Of a stretch of 64,000 nucleotides of DNA, positions 40,961-50,310 are shown piece after piece. A program made the translations under genes and the position numbers. Under the pieces are notes generated by a model. The model was not told the origin of the DNA, made no database searches, and saw only the letters and a list, made by a program, of their open reading frames with translations. Numbering within the stretch: the stretch's first letter is position 1; each line of letters starts with the position of its first letter. The DNA comes from JAHJDR01 sp964609965 (GTDB lineage: Bacteria > UBA10199 > JADGCS01), in assembly GCA_964609965.1 (NCBI GenBank), contig CAZSTS010000004.1:173352-237351 (forward strand), given 5' to 3'.

Positions 40961-42955
40961 ATGAGAATAAAGACCTTCCTCATATTTTTCCTTTTTTTTC
41001 CGGTGATTGTTTTGGCAGGGGATGGGCCCGTTGTTGAGATTGATAAAATCATTATTACAGAATCTGTTTCGACAACCAAAGAAGTTCCTGTGACAGCTCA
41101 GCCTTCAGGATCAATTTCAATAAAATCCACAGCGCCAAAACTTGAATCAGCATCTGATAGAGTTCAGCAGATTTCGGGTGTTCATATCCAAAGGTATGGT
41201 GGGCTAGATGAAGCCACATCGATTTCTATTCGCGGGTCTTCGGGATCGCAAGTCAAAGTTCTTCTCGATGGAGTCCCTCTCGAAACAGCATCGGCCGAAG
41301 GTATCGGTCTTGGCCACGTGGCAACAGCAACTCTTTCAAAAATTGAGGTGTATAAATCACTCACACCTTCTGAGTTTGGTGTTGGTTGCATTGGTGGTGT
41401 GGTTAATCTTAAGTCTAGAGAATTTGAAAAAGGATTGAGCCAGCGCTATGGCTTGGGGTTTGGGAGTTTTCTCACGTTCGATACCTTGGGTGAGCTCATG
41501 TATGGGGGCAAAAAGAATGATGTCTCATTTGGTATAAATTACCGGCGTACTGACGGAGATTTTTCCTATCTCGACAATAATGGAACACCGCTTAACTTAG
41601 CTGATGATCAAAGGGTGAACAGACAGAACAACGAAAAACAAACGATTCACCCCTATCTTAAGTGGCATCATCGCTTTCATGACAGATTAGAAATGAAGGT
41701 GACGCAACATTTTTTTCGCATTGACTCAGGTGTTCCTGGTTTGGCAAATTTTCAATCACTCACAGCGGATAAAAGTCTTACTGAATGGTTGGGCAGTTTT
41801 CAATTTGATGCCAAGGGATTTTTTAAAGATAGGGTAAAAGTTTCAAACAATATCTTTTATCGCCTCATTAAATCTCAATTTTCAGATCCTAATGCTGAGA
41901 TTGGCCTTGGCATTGCTCAAGACAATGATAATATTACCTGGATTGTAGGTGATCGTTTCTTGTGGCAAACAGATTTAAGTAAAAACATCATTGTTAAAGA
42001 AGGCGCAGAATATACGTATGAATGGTTTAAACCAAAAGATTACGTGGCTGCCAATCCTGTTGGCAGTGTAAGTAGCCGGCACCAGATCAATGTGTTTTTG
42101 GAACCGCATTTTTATTTCTTTAAGAAAAAATTTCTCTTCTCCCTTAAAGGGCAGAGTATAAACGCTTTTTATGATATCAACAACAATGATAATTCACTCA
42201 ATAATGCAGGAACATTTACATCTGGCAAAACAGAAAATCAGTTTGCAGGGTCTGCGGCAATCAATTTTGAGCCTGTAAAGAATCTTCATTTTAAAGCATC
42301 AGCAGGGCGAGAGGTAAGGCTGCCTCAATTCGTAGAAATGTTTGGTGATCAGGGTTTTGTGTTGGGAAACGCACAGCTGACAAGTGAAAAGACTCTTAAG
42401 TTTGATGCGGGAATTGTTTGGTTGAAAAAATATAAAGATAAAGCAGTTGGAAAAATTCACTTTGAGACAAATTACTTTGAAGCACACACAGATGATCTTA
42501 TTCAATTTGAAATGGTGAGTGGCTATGCAAGGGCTTCTAATATCGGTAGTGCATTGATCAGGGGCTTCGAAGTCGGCATCAGCACAGAATTGTTTAAATA
42601 CATTTCTCTTTCTTCAAATTACACTTTTCAGTGGGCCAAGGACAGTGCAGTGAATGTAGGAAATTTCTTGGTGGGAAGGCCAAAGCATGAGATTAATGCG
42701 GGTGTTGATTTTGAAAAGGGGATTTTTTCAACTGGCATGGATGTCAATTTCATCGACGATCAATATCTCGATGGTTTGAACACGCAGCGAGTTGATAATC
42801 GTCTTGTCCTGAATTTCGACACAGGAGTTTTGATTAAAGAGCGTTACAGGTTAGGTTTCGAAATCAAAAACATCACCAACTCTCAGGTGGTTGATGCTGT
42901 TGGATTTCCGCTGCCAGGAAGAAGTTTTTTCGGGCGAGTGGATGTGATGTTTTGA
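40961..42955 (+). CDS. TonB-dependent outer-membrane receptor
   Basis: 664 residues. Signal peptide MRIKTFLIFFLFFPVIVLA. The plug domain at ~45-160 has QQISGVHIQRYGGLDEATSISIRGSSGSQVKVLLDGVPLE and GGVVNLKSREF. The barrel of alternating aromatic strands ends with FPLPGRSFFGRVDVMF, a C-terminal Phe as expected for outer-membrane insertion. It resembles small BtuB-type receptors (cobalamin or metal chelates), and the genome uses a B12-dependent ribonucleotide reductase, but no B12 riboswitch was seen upstream, so the ligand is open. Confidence 0.88.
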   Translation: MRIKTFLIFFLFFPVIVLAGDGPVVEIDKIIITESVSTTKEVPVTAQPSGSISIKSTAPKLESASDRVQQISGVHIQRYGGLDEATSISIRGSSGSQVKVLLDGVPLETASAEGIGLGHVATATLSKIEVYKSLTPSEFGVGCIGGVVNLKSREFEKGLSQRYGLGFGSFLTFDTLGELMYGGKKNDVSFGINYRRTDGDFSYLDNNGTPLNLADDQRVNRQNNEKQTIHPYLKWHHRFHDRLEMKVTQHFFRIDSGVPGLANFQSLTADKSLTEWLGSFQFDAKGFFKDRVKVSNNIFYRLIKSQFSDPNAEIGLGIAQDNDNITWIVGDRFLWQTDLSKNIIVKEGAEYTYEWFKPKDYVAANPVGSVSSRHQINVFLEPHFYFFKKKFLFSLKGQSINAFYDINNNDNSLNNAGTFTSGKTENQFAGSAAINFEPVKNLHFKASAGREVRLPQFVEMFGDQGFVLGNAQLTSEKTLKFDAGIVWLKKYKDKAVGKIHFETNYFEAHTDDLIQFEMVSGYARASNIGSALIRGFEVGISTELFKYISLSSNYTFQWAKDSAVNVGNFLVGRPKHEINAGVDFEKGIFSTGMDVNFIDDQYLDGLNTQRVDNRLVLNFDTGVLIKERYRLGFEIKNITNSQVVDAVGFPLPGRSFFGRVDVMF

Positions 42956-43001
42956 TAAAGCCTTGAAAAATCAAATGGATACGGGATTGGTAACATTGTT
43001 T

Positions 43002-43026
43002 ATTAGTAATAGACTATATTACTAAT
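43002..43026. promoter_or_regulatory. Inverted repeat upstream of ATPase gene
   Basis: ATTAGTAATA - GACTA - TATTACTAAT, perfect 10-bp arms, 20 bp before the ATPase start, with another ACTAATA half-motif following. Could be an operator or part of the promoter region. Confidence 0.4.
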
Positions 43027-43045
43027 ATATGTTATAACTAATAGT

Positions 43046-44221
43046 ATGAAACAGAAACAAATATTTCCTTTTGGTTCCCCTGTAACAGGCTCTGAATTGA
43101 TTGGGCGTTCAGGTTCAATTGAAACAATACTTCAGGAATTACGGGGCAAACAAAACCTTTTGCTGCCAGGACCTAGACGAACAGGAAAAACATCGGTTAT
43201 TCTCGATAGTTTGGAAAGGTTGTCAAAAGAGGGATATATTACAGCATATATTGATATTTCACGGGTAAACACAAAAAAAGAGCTTGCAGAATTAATTGAA
43301 CAAGAGGTTGTTGCTTATAAGAATAAAAAACTAAAAAAGTTATTACAAGCGACTAAAACAACAATAAAAGAACTTTTAAAAATAAAAGAATTTAAATTTG
43401 CTTATCGAAATTTTGAATTTCTTTTATCTTTGAGGGAGCCAAATATTAACGAAGATCAGTTGTTAGATCAGGCATTTGATTTTATTGATGAGTATGCAGG
43501 AAAGCTGAAAAAAGAAATTGTTTGTGCGTTTGACGAGTTTGGTGAGGTTTCTACAATTGATAATAATTTAATAAAAAAATTAAGAAGCAAATTTCAGTTA
43601 CAGAAACACGCCGTCTATATTTTTTCTGGAAGTCAGGAATCGGTTCTTGAAAATATATTTTCTAACCCAAAAGAACCTTTTTTTGGTTTTGCTAAACAAA
43701 TTACGTTGCCCAAGATTGATATATCTATTTTTTCTAAATATTTACATCAACAGTTTCACAAGGCTAATATCAAGATTAGCGACGATAATTCCAGAGAGCT
43801 TTGTTTTTGGATGAATACGCACCCTTATTATACGAAGGTATTGGCAAATGCTGTTTATGAGTATGCTGTTATAAACAAAATTGATTCTATTGATAGGAAT
43901 GTTATGGATGCAGGATATTATAAGGCATTTTTAAATCTAAAGCCATTGTTAGAGTCTCTTTGGAATGAACTAGGAAGTGTGTCGCGGTTTACTAGAAATG
44001 TATGTGTGTATATGGCCTTAAACATACCAGAAAGAATATTTTCAAAAAATGGACTAAAAAAAGATGTAGAAAGTGCTCGCATTGCACAAGCAATTAGAAC
44101 GTTAGAAAAAAAAGGTGTGATTTATAAAGTTGAGCGAGGTGTGTATGGGTTTGAAAATATGTTTTTTAAACTTTATATAGAATATTTACATTCACCTAGC
44201 ATGTTTGATGCTTGTGAGTGA
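43046..44221 (+). CDS. Archaeal-type AAA ATPase (PF01637-like)
   Basis: 391 residues. Walker A GPRRTGKTSV at ~38-47, Walker B region IVCAFDEFGEV near residue 157, sensor-like IFSGSQES, and a C-terminal winged-helix-like part (AIRTLEKKGVIYKVERGVYGFENMF). This layout is that of the ATPases described as predominantly archaeal, often mobile and of unknown role. The gene is visibly richer in A and T than its neighbours (long runs of AAA codons), consistent with recent transfer. It precedes the peptidase gene by 9 bp. Confidence 0.8.
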   Translation: MKQKQIFPFGSPVTGSELIGRSGSIETILQELRGKQNLLLPGPRRTGKTSVILDSLERLSKEGYITAYIDISRVNTKKELAELIEQEVVAYKNKKLKKLLQATKTTIKELLKIKEFKFAYRNFEFLLSLREPNINEDQLLDQAFDFIDEYAGKLKKEIVCAFDEFGEVSTIDNNLIKKLRSKFQLQKHAVYIFSGSQESVLENIFSNPKEPFFGFAKQITLPKIDISIFSKYLHQQFHKANIKISDDNSRELCFWMNTHPYYTKVLANAVYEYAVINKIDSIDRNVMDAGYYKAFLNLKPLLESLWNELGSVSRFTRNVCVYMALNIPERIFSKNGLKKDVESARIAQAIRTLEKKGVIYKVERGVYGFENMFFKLYIEYLHSPSMFDACE

Positions 44222-44230
44222 TCATTATTA

Positions 44231-45166
44231 ATGAAGCTTATAATAAATATAACCCTACTAATAACCTGTTTCTTTGTTTTTTTTAATGCTTTTGCTAGAG
44301 ACATAAATAATGCTCCCTTTTTTCTCGTTGGTGATGGGAAGGTGAATTTAAAAAACACACATAATGGCCGGGAAATAAATATCAATTATCTGAAAGAAGA
44401 TGGATCGCTCAATGATGAGGCATTCAAGAAGGTCGATTATCTCTTTGGATTTCCCACAAATCAAAAACGTGAGAATATCTCAAAACGTCTTGTGGCTATG
44501 CTCGATTATTTTACAGATAAAGTGGCTCCAGGCAAAAAAATCTATCTCACCAGTGGTTACCGTAGCCCAGAGTATAATAAAAAGATAAGAGACAGGGGTG
44601 CCAATGCAGCCAAGACAAGTACGCACATTGATGGCATGGCACTCGATTTCTATCTCGAAGGTCGAAGTGCTTCGCAAGCCAAGGCCTTGTGGGAAATGAT
44701 CAGAAAATTGGATTGCTGTGGTGCTGGTCATTACGGAGGAAAAAACGTTCACCTTGATGCTGGTCGGCCTCGTTTTTGGCAGGCAGCTACATCAAAAGTT
44801 CGTACAAAGGAGCCTGCGCATAATCGATTTATCTACTATTCAACAGAATACGATCGTTACAAAGCAGGAGAAAGGTTCAGATCCTTTTTTACATCAATCA
44901 GTGACTTTGGTTTTGGGATAAAAAACAAACTTGTGATTGTGACAGATGATGAAAAGCAAAAGAAAGTCGCTTCAATAAAAATATCGTCTCTGAAAAAATC
45001 AAGCTGCCTTCTCATCAATGAACGAGAAGATGCTAGGTTTATTTATTCCGAACTTCCACAAACATTACAACCAGGTCGCTACCGTATCCGAGTTGATTTT
45101 TGTAAAATACCTTTTGAAGACATGCCTAAAGAAAAGGTTTCGAATCCAATAGAAATTATTCGCTAA
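44231..45166 (+). CDS. DUF882/M15-type D-Ala-D-Ala carboxypeptidase-like protein
   Basis: 311 residues, signal peptide MKLIINITLLITCFFVFFNAFA. The catalytic part has YLTSGYRSPEYN, STHIDGMALDF (SxHxxGxAxD zinc motif) and GKNVHLDAGRPRFW (second HxD), the peptidase M15/DUF882 pattern. A ~100-residue C-terminal domain of unknown fold follows. Periplasmic peptidoglycan hydrolase or binder. The last 33 codons (45053-45150) are duplicated exactly at 47918-48015, where the ending continues differently (V-V-G-S-S-L), so the present C-terminus IEIIR may be newly formed. Confidence 0.82.
   Translation: MKLIINITLLITCFFVFFNAFARDINNAPFFLVGDGKVNLKNTHNGREININYLKEDGSLNDEAFKKVDYLFGFPTNQKRENISKRLVAMLDYFTDKVAPGKKIYLTSGYRSPEYNKKIRDRGANAAKTSTHIDGMALDFYLEGRSASQAKALWEMIRKLDCCGAGHYGGKNVHLDAGRPRFWQAATSKVRTKEPAHNRFIYYSTEYDRYKAGERFRSFFTSISDFGFGIKNKLVIVTDDEKQKKVASIKISSLKKSSCLLINEREDARFIYSELPQTLQPGRYRIRVDFCKIPFEDMPKEKVSNPIEIIR
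45053..45150 (+). repeat. 98-bp perfect direct repeat, left copy
   Basis: From CTTCCACAAACATT to TCGAATCCAAT, inside the 3' end of the peptidase gene. Identical by eye over 98 bp to 47918-48015, same orientation; sequences outside diverge at once. Confidence 0.92.
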
Positions 45167-45197
45167 ATTTTAATTTTTGTTTTGTGAGATGCTTGCT

Positions 45198-47705
45198 CTA
45201 TTGAGCTATAATTTCGGCAACTTGATGAAGTATATTATCTCTTTCCAGGTGAAGGCTTTCGCTGCTGTCAGGCTGATAAATTCGTTGGCCATCTTTAAAG
45301 ACATAAAGCCCTGCTGATTGTATTGAGTTACCAAAGGTTCCTGTTTCAAACATGTATGGGTCACTCATTTGGGAAAACTCACGATCTCTATAATTTTGTA
45401 GTTCATGAAAAGGCATCGCTACAAAAGTAGCTTCTGTAGAATGGCTTTCCGCATAGGATATTATATGGGGTACAATGCCTCTTTCGTTTTCTTGATATGA
45501 ATAAACAACAACATTACCCGTGGTAAGAAGAACTTCTTGATCAAAATTATCAGCATTTATCATTGGCATAATGCCAGAATGTTTAGAAAGTGTTTCGCTA
45601 ACGCTTGTGAGATAATAGGAAGAAATCTCATTAAATGGACCATAGACTTCAGTTAATGTTTGTATCTTGCTTCGAATGTTTTCCATGACAGGGGCTGTTT
45701 CTAGATTAGAGTTACCGGCAAGAAGTGCTTGTTCTAATATACATAGAGAATGATAGTATATTCCTCTAATTCGCTCAGTCATCTCACCAATTTCAGTTAT
45801 CCACTCTGGGGCAAAAACAGAGCTCATGAGTGATGCAAACAATTCAAAGGCATCGTCATGAGGATGTCCCCCTTCTTTGATATTAAGCATATTTTTTTCT
45901 TGTATTGCCTCAAAAAAATCTTTGTCCATGGTATGATCAAGCTTATTAAAAAGAGTTTGAAATTCAGAATATTGACTAAAGCTATATTGAAAATCCAACG
46001 CATGGTATGCTTCATGCGCAACAATAAATGAACCATGTGGCTCATTCATGGTGGGCAACATTTCATCCCAAATAGTTACGGTCTCTGGGTTTCCAAAACT
46101 CACAGCGGCGTTTCGCTGTGCACTTGGAAGATAAGCAATGTTTTGAATGCCTTGACCAGGCTCCAGTCCGAAGGCCTGTTCTGCGTTTGAAGTGGCATTA
46201 GAAACAGTTGAAAATATATCAGGGTCGCTAGCAAGAGCGCCGTCTTCAATAAATTCATAAAGATAATAAGGAGTGCTTTGGTCAGGTGTTCTTTCAGGAA
46301 AAACTTTGCGCAGCGGAAACAATATTTCATAATCATGAAAACCAAAGCCAGATAAATCAAGTCCTTGTTTAACAAAGGTGTCGTCTGATGGAGGCTCTTG
46401 GGCATAGACGTACCCAGGAAGGATATCAAAGCCAACAAGAATAGGCTTGTCCGTAGTCCTTTCTCTGCCTATCTGAACAAAAATAGCATTGCCATATTTA
46501 TCAAATACTGGCGTATTCATGTTTTCATAATTGACCAACTGTCTCCCTAAATCTTTTGCTTTATCAATGTCTTTTGTTCTTATTCTTACTACATCCACTA
46601 AACCATTTAGCATTAAGGGCTGTTGACTGCTAGCAAGCGCTTCTGGATTGATTAGAATATCAAGTGAACCATAAATAATAGGTGAATGATCAGCTGCTCG
46701 ATCTATATCCGCTTCACAAGGATGTGCCGTAATATAAAGATTAAAATCCTGTGATAAGTCTTTCTGCGCTGAAAGTGTTTGTTCAACATCGCTGCTTTCC
46801 CATGTTGGTGGGGCGTCAAGTTTAAACACTTTATGATTATGAAGTTCTTGTTGTTCGGAAGTGGTTAGCGGAGCTAACTTTTTTATCGCTCTATTAAAAT
46901 TGAAGGAATTGAAATTTCTCTTAAGTTTTCTATAAGCTTTTTGGGCCATTTTTTGAGGAGCATCTTGTGTTGTGTCACAAGCATCAACAAAAAGTGGTTC
47001 GTCTTCAAACCAGTTCCATACAATAATGCCATAATTTGATCCATCAAACCATGCATGAATTGAATAGGGAAAAAATCCAAAATCAAGTTGTTCTGTTTGT
47101 AATAATCGGTGATCAAGTTCAAGTGGGACAATACTTGCTTGTTGTAAGACATTATCTGGAGTCATGTCACCATAATCCATAAAAGGAATGTTATTACCTT
47201 CTGTCCATCCCTGCCGGTCTGTTATTTTAAAAAAGTCATTTTGTTGAAGAGTATAAAACGTTTGAACCAGCGGATTTGATGGTCCAATATTTCCCATATA
47301 TGTTGCTGTTGCTGTGGATAATGGATTGAGATTATAACCACTGCCATTTATCAGACGAATTTGATGCAGAAAACCTTGTCTTTGTTCTTGTATGTCTGCA
47401 TAAAAATCATTTTCTTCTACGCTATTCTGTGTTTGATTTGTTTGAAATAAATTGTCGATAGCATTTTGTGCCAAAAAAAGTTTGTTACCTGCCTGTTCTG
47501 AAAATAATCCCTGGAATTGAGGTGCCGCTTTAATCGTTTGCCATTCTTCAGAAGACAGCTTTGCATCATTGTTGCCTTCTTCCTGTTCTAATAGAATAAG
47601 CGTTTCCTGGATTCTTTCTAATTCTTCGGGTGAAAAATCAACGTCGGTATTTTGTCTTAGGGAATCAATGGTTGTTGTAATCGGTATTGGTTTATCAATT
47701 GCCAT
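45198..47705 (-). CDS. Large HExxH (zinc-metallopeptidase-like) hypothetical protein
   Basis: 835 residues, AGGAAAA ribosome binding site, no signal peptide. Residues ~565-590 read FIVAHEAYHALDFQY, an HExxH zinc motif, followed about 50 residues later by HPHDDAFELFASLMS, whose Glu may be the third ligand as in gluzincins. The N-terminal ~50 residues are acidic helix; the middle is mixed alpha/beta with no recognised domain. The gene lies alone, opposite to its neighbours, within the segment bounded by 98-bp direct repeats, so it may have been acquired together with it. Activity and targets unknown. Confidence 0.68.
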   Translation of the reverse strand: MAIDKPIPITTTIDSLRQNTDVDFSPEELERIQETLILLEQEEGNNDAKLSSEEWQTIKAAPQFQGLFSEQAGNKLFLAQNAIDNLFQTNQTQNSVEENDFYADIQEQRQGFLHQIRLINGSGYNLNPLSTATATYMGNIGPSNPLVQTFYTLQQNDFFKITDRQGWTEGNNIPFMDYGDMTPDNVLQQASIVPLELDHRLLQTEQLDFGFFPYSIHAWFDGSNYGIIVWNWFEDEPLFVDACDTTQDAPQKMAQKAYRKLKRNFNSFNFNRAIKKLAPLTTSEQQELHNHKVFKLDAPPTWESSDVEQTLSAQKDLSQDFNLYITAHPCEADIDRAADHSPIIYGSLDILINPEALASSQQPLMLNGLVDVVRIRTKDIDKAKDLGRQLVNYENMNTPVFDKYGNAIFVQIGRERTTDKPILVGFDILPGYVYAQEPPSDDTFVKQGLDLSGFGFHDYEILFPLRKVFPERTPDQSTPYYLYEFIEDGALASDPDIFSTVSNATSNAEQAFGLEPGQGIQNIAYLPSAQRNAAVSFGNPETVTIWDEMLPTMNEPHGSFIVAHEAYHALDFQYSFSQYSEFQTLFNKLDHTMDKDFFEAIQEKNMLNIKEGGHPHDDAFELFASLMSSVFAPEWITEIGEMTERIRGIYYHSLCILEQALLAGNSNLETAPVMENIRSKIQTLTEVYGPFNEISSYYLTSVSETLSKHSGIMPMINADNFDQEVLLTTGNVVVYSYQENERGIVPHIISYAESHSTEATFVAMPFHELQNYRDREFSQMSDPYMFETGTFGNSIQSAGLYVFKDGQRIYQPDSSESLHLERDNILHQVAEIIAQ

Positions 47706-47880
47706 GCAATTTTCCTTTACAGGTATTAATTATAACACAGATAACACATGCAAAAACCGCACCATTTAACTCACAATAAATAATGTGTAAAAACATATTG
47801 TTACTGAAACAATCATTTGACTAGTGTTGCCTATATTGCCTGTGAAAGGTCTGGAGTTTACCAAAATGATAAAATTTCTA

Positions 47881-47910
47881 ACTCTCCCAGATCTGACTCT
47901 CCCAGATCTA
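47881..47910. repeat. 15-bp direct duplication
   Basis: ACTCTCCCAGATCTG twice in tandem (last base differs), just before the right copy of the 98-bp repeat. Confidence 0.8.
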
Positions 47911-47917
47911 TTCTCAT

Positions 47918-48015
47918 CTTCCACAAACATTACAACCAGGTCGCTACCGTATCCGAGTTGATTTTTGTAAAATACCTTTTGAAGACATGCCTAAAGAAAA
48001 GGTTTCGAATCCAAT
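47918..48015 (+). repeat. 98-bp perfect direct repeat, right copy
   Basis: Exact copy of the 3' end of the peptidase gene (45053-45150). In the same frame it continues as S-N-P-I-E-V-V-G-S-S-L-stop into a GCCTACG array, so it looks like the original end of a peptidase gene that once lay directly before gshA. Confidence 0.92.
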
Positions 48016-48030
48016 CGAGGTTGTTGGATC

Positions 48031-48066
48031 GAGCCTATGAGCCTACGCGCCTAGGCACCTACGTGT
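48031..48066. repeat. GCCTACG short tandem array
   Basis: Units GAGCCTATGA, GCCTACGC, GCCTAGGC, ACCTACG directly after the peptidase remnant. Same family as 19685 and 56903. Confidence 0.7.
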
Positions 48067-48119
48067 CAGAGGATAAAAGCGTTGAATAATTATCTTATAT
48101 ATTTAAAAGTCATTCATCT

Positions 48120-49697
48120 ATGCTCTCTTTTGAAAAATTACAGGATCGCATTCAAATGTTTTGTGATGATTGTGGATTTAAATGTCTCAAAAACATTAAA
48201 CGAGGTCTTGAGCGTGAGGTCATGCGTGTTGATTCCAGAGGTCTGATTTCCCAAAAACCACATCCAAAAGCACTCGGTTCTGCTCTCACGCATCCCCATA
48301 TCACAACAGATTATTCAGAAGCGCTTTTAGAGCTTGTCACACCTCCTCTTGAGAGTCATGATGATTTGATCAGCTTTCTCACCGAACTCCACCAGTTTGT
48401 TGTTCAAAATATCGACGGAGAGGATCTTTGGCCTTCGAGCATGCCTTGTCAGTTTGATTCAAGTGATGATGTGATTATTGCAAATTATGGAACCTCTAAC
48501 TCTGGTCAGATGCGCCATATCTATCGAAAGGGTTTAGAATATCGCTATGGCAAAAAAATGCAATGTATTGCAGGGATTCATTATAATTTTTCTTTACCCG
48601 AAAAATTTTGGAAGTGCTATAAAAAGAATTTAGAATTCGCAGGCTCATTACAGGAATTTATTTCGGGATGGTACATGGGAGCGATCAGAAACTTTGAACG
48701 CTATGCGTGGCTTGTTCTTTATCTCTTTGGGGCCTCACCAGCTGTTTGTAAGTGCTTCTTTGATGAGGAGAGAGCCGATTTAGATGAGCTGGATGAAAAG
48801 ACCTATTACAAGCCCTATGCCACGTCATTTAGAATGGGAGATTTTGGATACAAAAGTTCAGTACAGCAGGATCTCGATATTTCTTACAATAGTGTTGATG
48901 AATACACCAAAGATCTAGTCAAAGCCATTCAAACCAAGCACCCTGATTATGAAAAAATCGGTGTAAAGAAAAACGGCGAGTATCTTCAACTCAATGATTC
49001 GGTTTTACAGATTGAAAATGAATACTATGGATTGATTCGTCCTAAGCGCATAGCTAGGAGAGGTGAGCGTTCTACCTTGGCACTCAAAAGACGTGGTGTT
49101 GAGTACATGGAAGTGCGTTGTATTGACGTTAATCCCTTAAGTCCAATAGGGATTACTCCCAGCCAAGCTCTTTTTCTCGATGTATTTCTCTTATATTGCG
49201 TTTTTGAAGATGAACCTTTCATTGATAGAAAGCAAATGAAAGAGATTCGCGGAAATCATCAGGCTGTTGTCAGTTGTGGTAGAGATCCTGGTTTGAGCCT
49301 CTTTGATCAAGGCAGGGAAATAAGTTTAAAAGAATGGGGAGCAGAAATTTTCAAGCGCCTTGACGTCGTGGCAAGCTTACTTGATCGTGTTGAGGGAGGT
49401 CGGCGCTATCAGGCAGCTGTCAAAGAGCATCGGGCAGCATTAGATAATCCAGCGTTAACGCTTTCGGGTCTTTTGCTCGAAAAACTAAAGACATCGAAAC
49501 AGAGTTTTACTGATTATGCCTTAGAGCTTTCAGTCGAAAACACACAAGCTCTAAAGAAGAAAAAATTGTCAAAAGAAACTCAAGTTCGCCTTGAACAAAT
49601 CGCCAAAGAGTCCATTCAAAAACAAAAAGAAATCGAATCCAAAGATAAAATATCCTTAGACAAATACATTGAGCAATATTTTAAAGGGTTTTTGTAG
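48120..49697 (+). CDS. gshA: Glutamate--cysteine ligase (class 1, proteobacterial type)
   Basis: 525 residues, close to the 518 of E. coli GshA. First step of glutathione synthesis: Glu + Cys + ATP to gamma-glutamylcysteine. Blocks: IKRGLEREVMRVDSRGLI, PHITTDYSEALLELVTPP, PSSMPCQF, GIHYNFSLPEKFW, NAY-like FGASPAVCKCFF, SFRMGDFGYKSS, YGLIRPKR, RGVEYMEVRCIDVNPLSPIGI. No gshB in the window. Confidence 0.94.
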   Translation: MLSFEKLQDRIQMFCDDCGFKCLKNIKRGLEREVMRVDSRGLISQKPHPKALGSALTHPHITTDYSEALLELVTPPLESHDDLISFLTELHQFVVQNIDGEDLWPSSMPCQFDSSDDVIIANYGTSNSGQMRHIYRKGLEYRYGKKMQCIAGIHYNFSLPEKFWKCYKKNLEFAGSLQEFISGWYMGAIRNFERYAWLVLYLFGASPAVCKCFFDEERADLDELDEKTYYKPYATSFRMGDFGYKSSVQQDLDISYNSVDEYTKDLVKAIQTKHPDYEKIGVKKNGEYLQLNDSVLQIENEYYGLIRPKRIARRGERSTLALKRRGVEYMEVRCIDVNPLSPIGITPSQALFLDVFLLYCVFEDEPFIDRKQMKEIRGNHQAVVSCGRDPGLSLFDQGREISLKEWGAEIFKRLDVVASLLDRVEGGRRYQAAVKEHRAALDNPALTLSGLLLEKLKTSKQSFTDYALELSVENTQALKKKKLSKETQVRLEQIAKESIQKQKEIESKDKISLDKYIEQYFKGFL

Positions 49698-49708
49698 AAT
49701 TCGTCTCA

Positions 49709-49846
49709 GGGCAACGGTTACGAAGCCCGTATCGTTTAGCGGTTATGGTAACGTTATATATTAACACGTAACCGTGGCCGTATTACGAAACGGGCCTCGT
49801 TACCCTAACCGATTTACGATGTTTTCTAGACGCTGTTCGCGTCTAG
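49709..49846. repeat. GGTTACG-type imperfect array and GTCTAG hairpin
   Basis: Degenerate units GGTTACG, GGTTATGGTAACG, CACGTAACCG, TTACGAAACG, CGTTACCCTAACC in both orientations, followed by the hairpin CTAGACGC-TGTTC-GCGTCTAG at 49827-49847 overlapping the rlmH stop. Lies between convergent gshA and rlmH and could act as a bidirectional terminator. Confidence 0.5.
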
Positions 49847-50304
49847 TGATGATACTTCTCACCATTTAAGATGGTTAATCCGCGGTAGACCTGTTCGAGC
49901 AAGGACGTGCGGGCGAGTTCGTGAGGAAGAGTGAAATCAGATAATCTCAACTTCAAATTAGCTCTCTTATATATCTCCTCACTAAAACCATACGCCCCAC
50001 CAATCACAAAGACAACGCGCTGGTTCTGTGTTCGCCAATCTTCAAGCTTCTTTGAAAAACCTATTGAGTCAAAAGTCTTTCCCTTTTCATCACAAAGCAC
50101 AAGAAAATCACCTGAGCCTAATTTTTCTAAAATAGCCCCTGTTTCTTTCTTGTTTCTTATAGGGATGTTTTTTTCAGAGCTATCTTTGAGAAGGGTGATT
50201 TGGGATTTTGCGTAGCGCTTGATTCGGGTGTGGTATTCTTCTTCTAAGGATTTATAAGACTTGTTCTTGTGCTGGCCAATGAAGATAAAATCGATTTGTT
50301 TCAT
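49843..50304 (-). CDS. rlmH: 23S rRNA pseudouridine-1915 N3-methyltransferase
   Basis: 153 residues, the normal size of this SPOUT methyltransferase. Diagnostic blocks: FLVLCDEKGKTFDS, VFVIGGAYGFSEEIYKRA (knot loop with GGAYG), LSDFTLPHELARTSLLEQVYRGLTILNGEKYHH ending in the invariant YHH. Methylates m3-pseudouridine in helix 69 of 23S rRNA. Confidence 0.95.
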   Translation of the reverse strand: MKQIDFIFIGQHKNKSYKSLEEEYHTRIKRYAKSQITLLKDSSEKNIPIRNKKETGAILEKLGSGDFLVLCDEKGKTFDSIGFSKKLEDWRTQNQRVVFVIGGAYGFSEEIYKRANLKLRLSDFTLPHELARTSLLEQVYRGLTILNGEKYHH

Positions 50305-50310
50305 TTTGTG

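Noticed and set aside
45139..45152. TTTCGAATCC resembling a tRNA T-loop
   Set aside because: It is part of the peptidase coding sequence and no cloverleaf can be drawn; no tRNA gene was found in the window.
47817..48089. 90-codon open frame upstream of gshA
   Set aside because: It runs through the 98-bp repeat and a tandem array in a frame different from the peptidase; no sign of coding.
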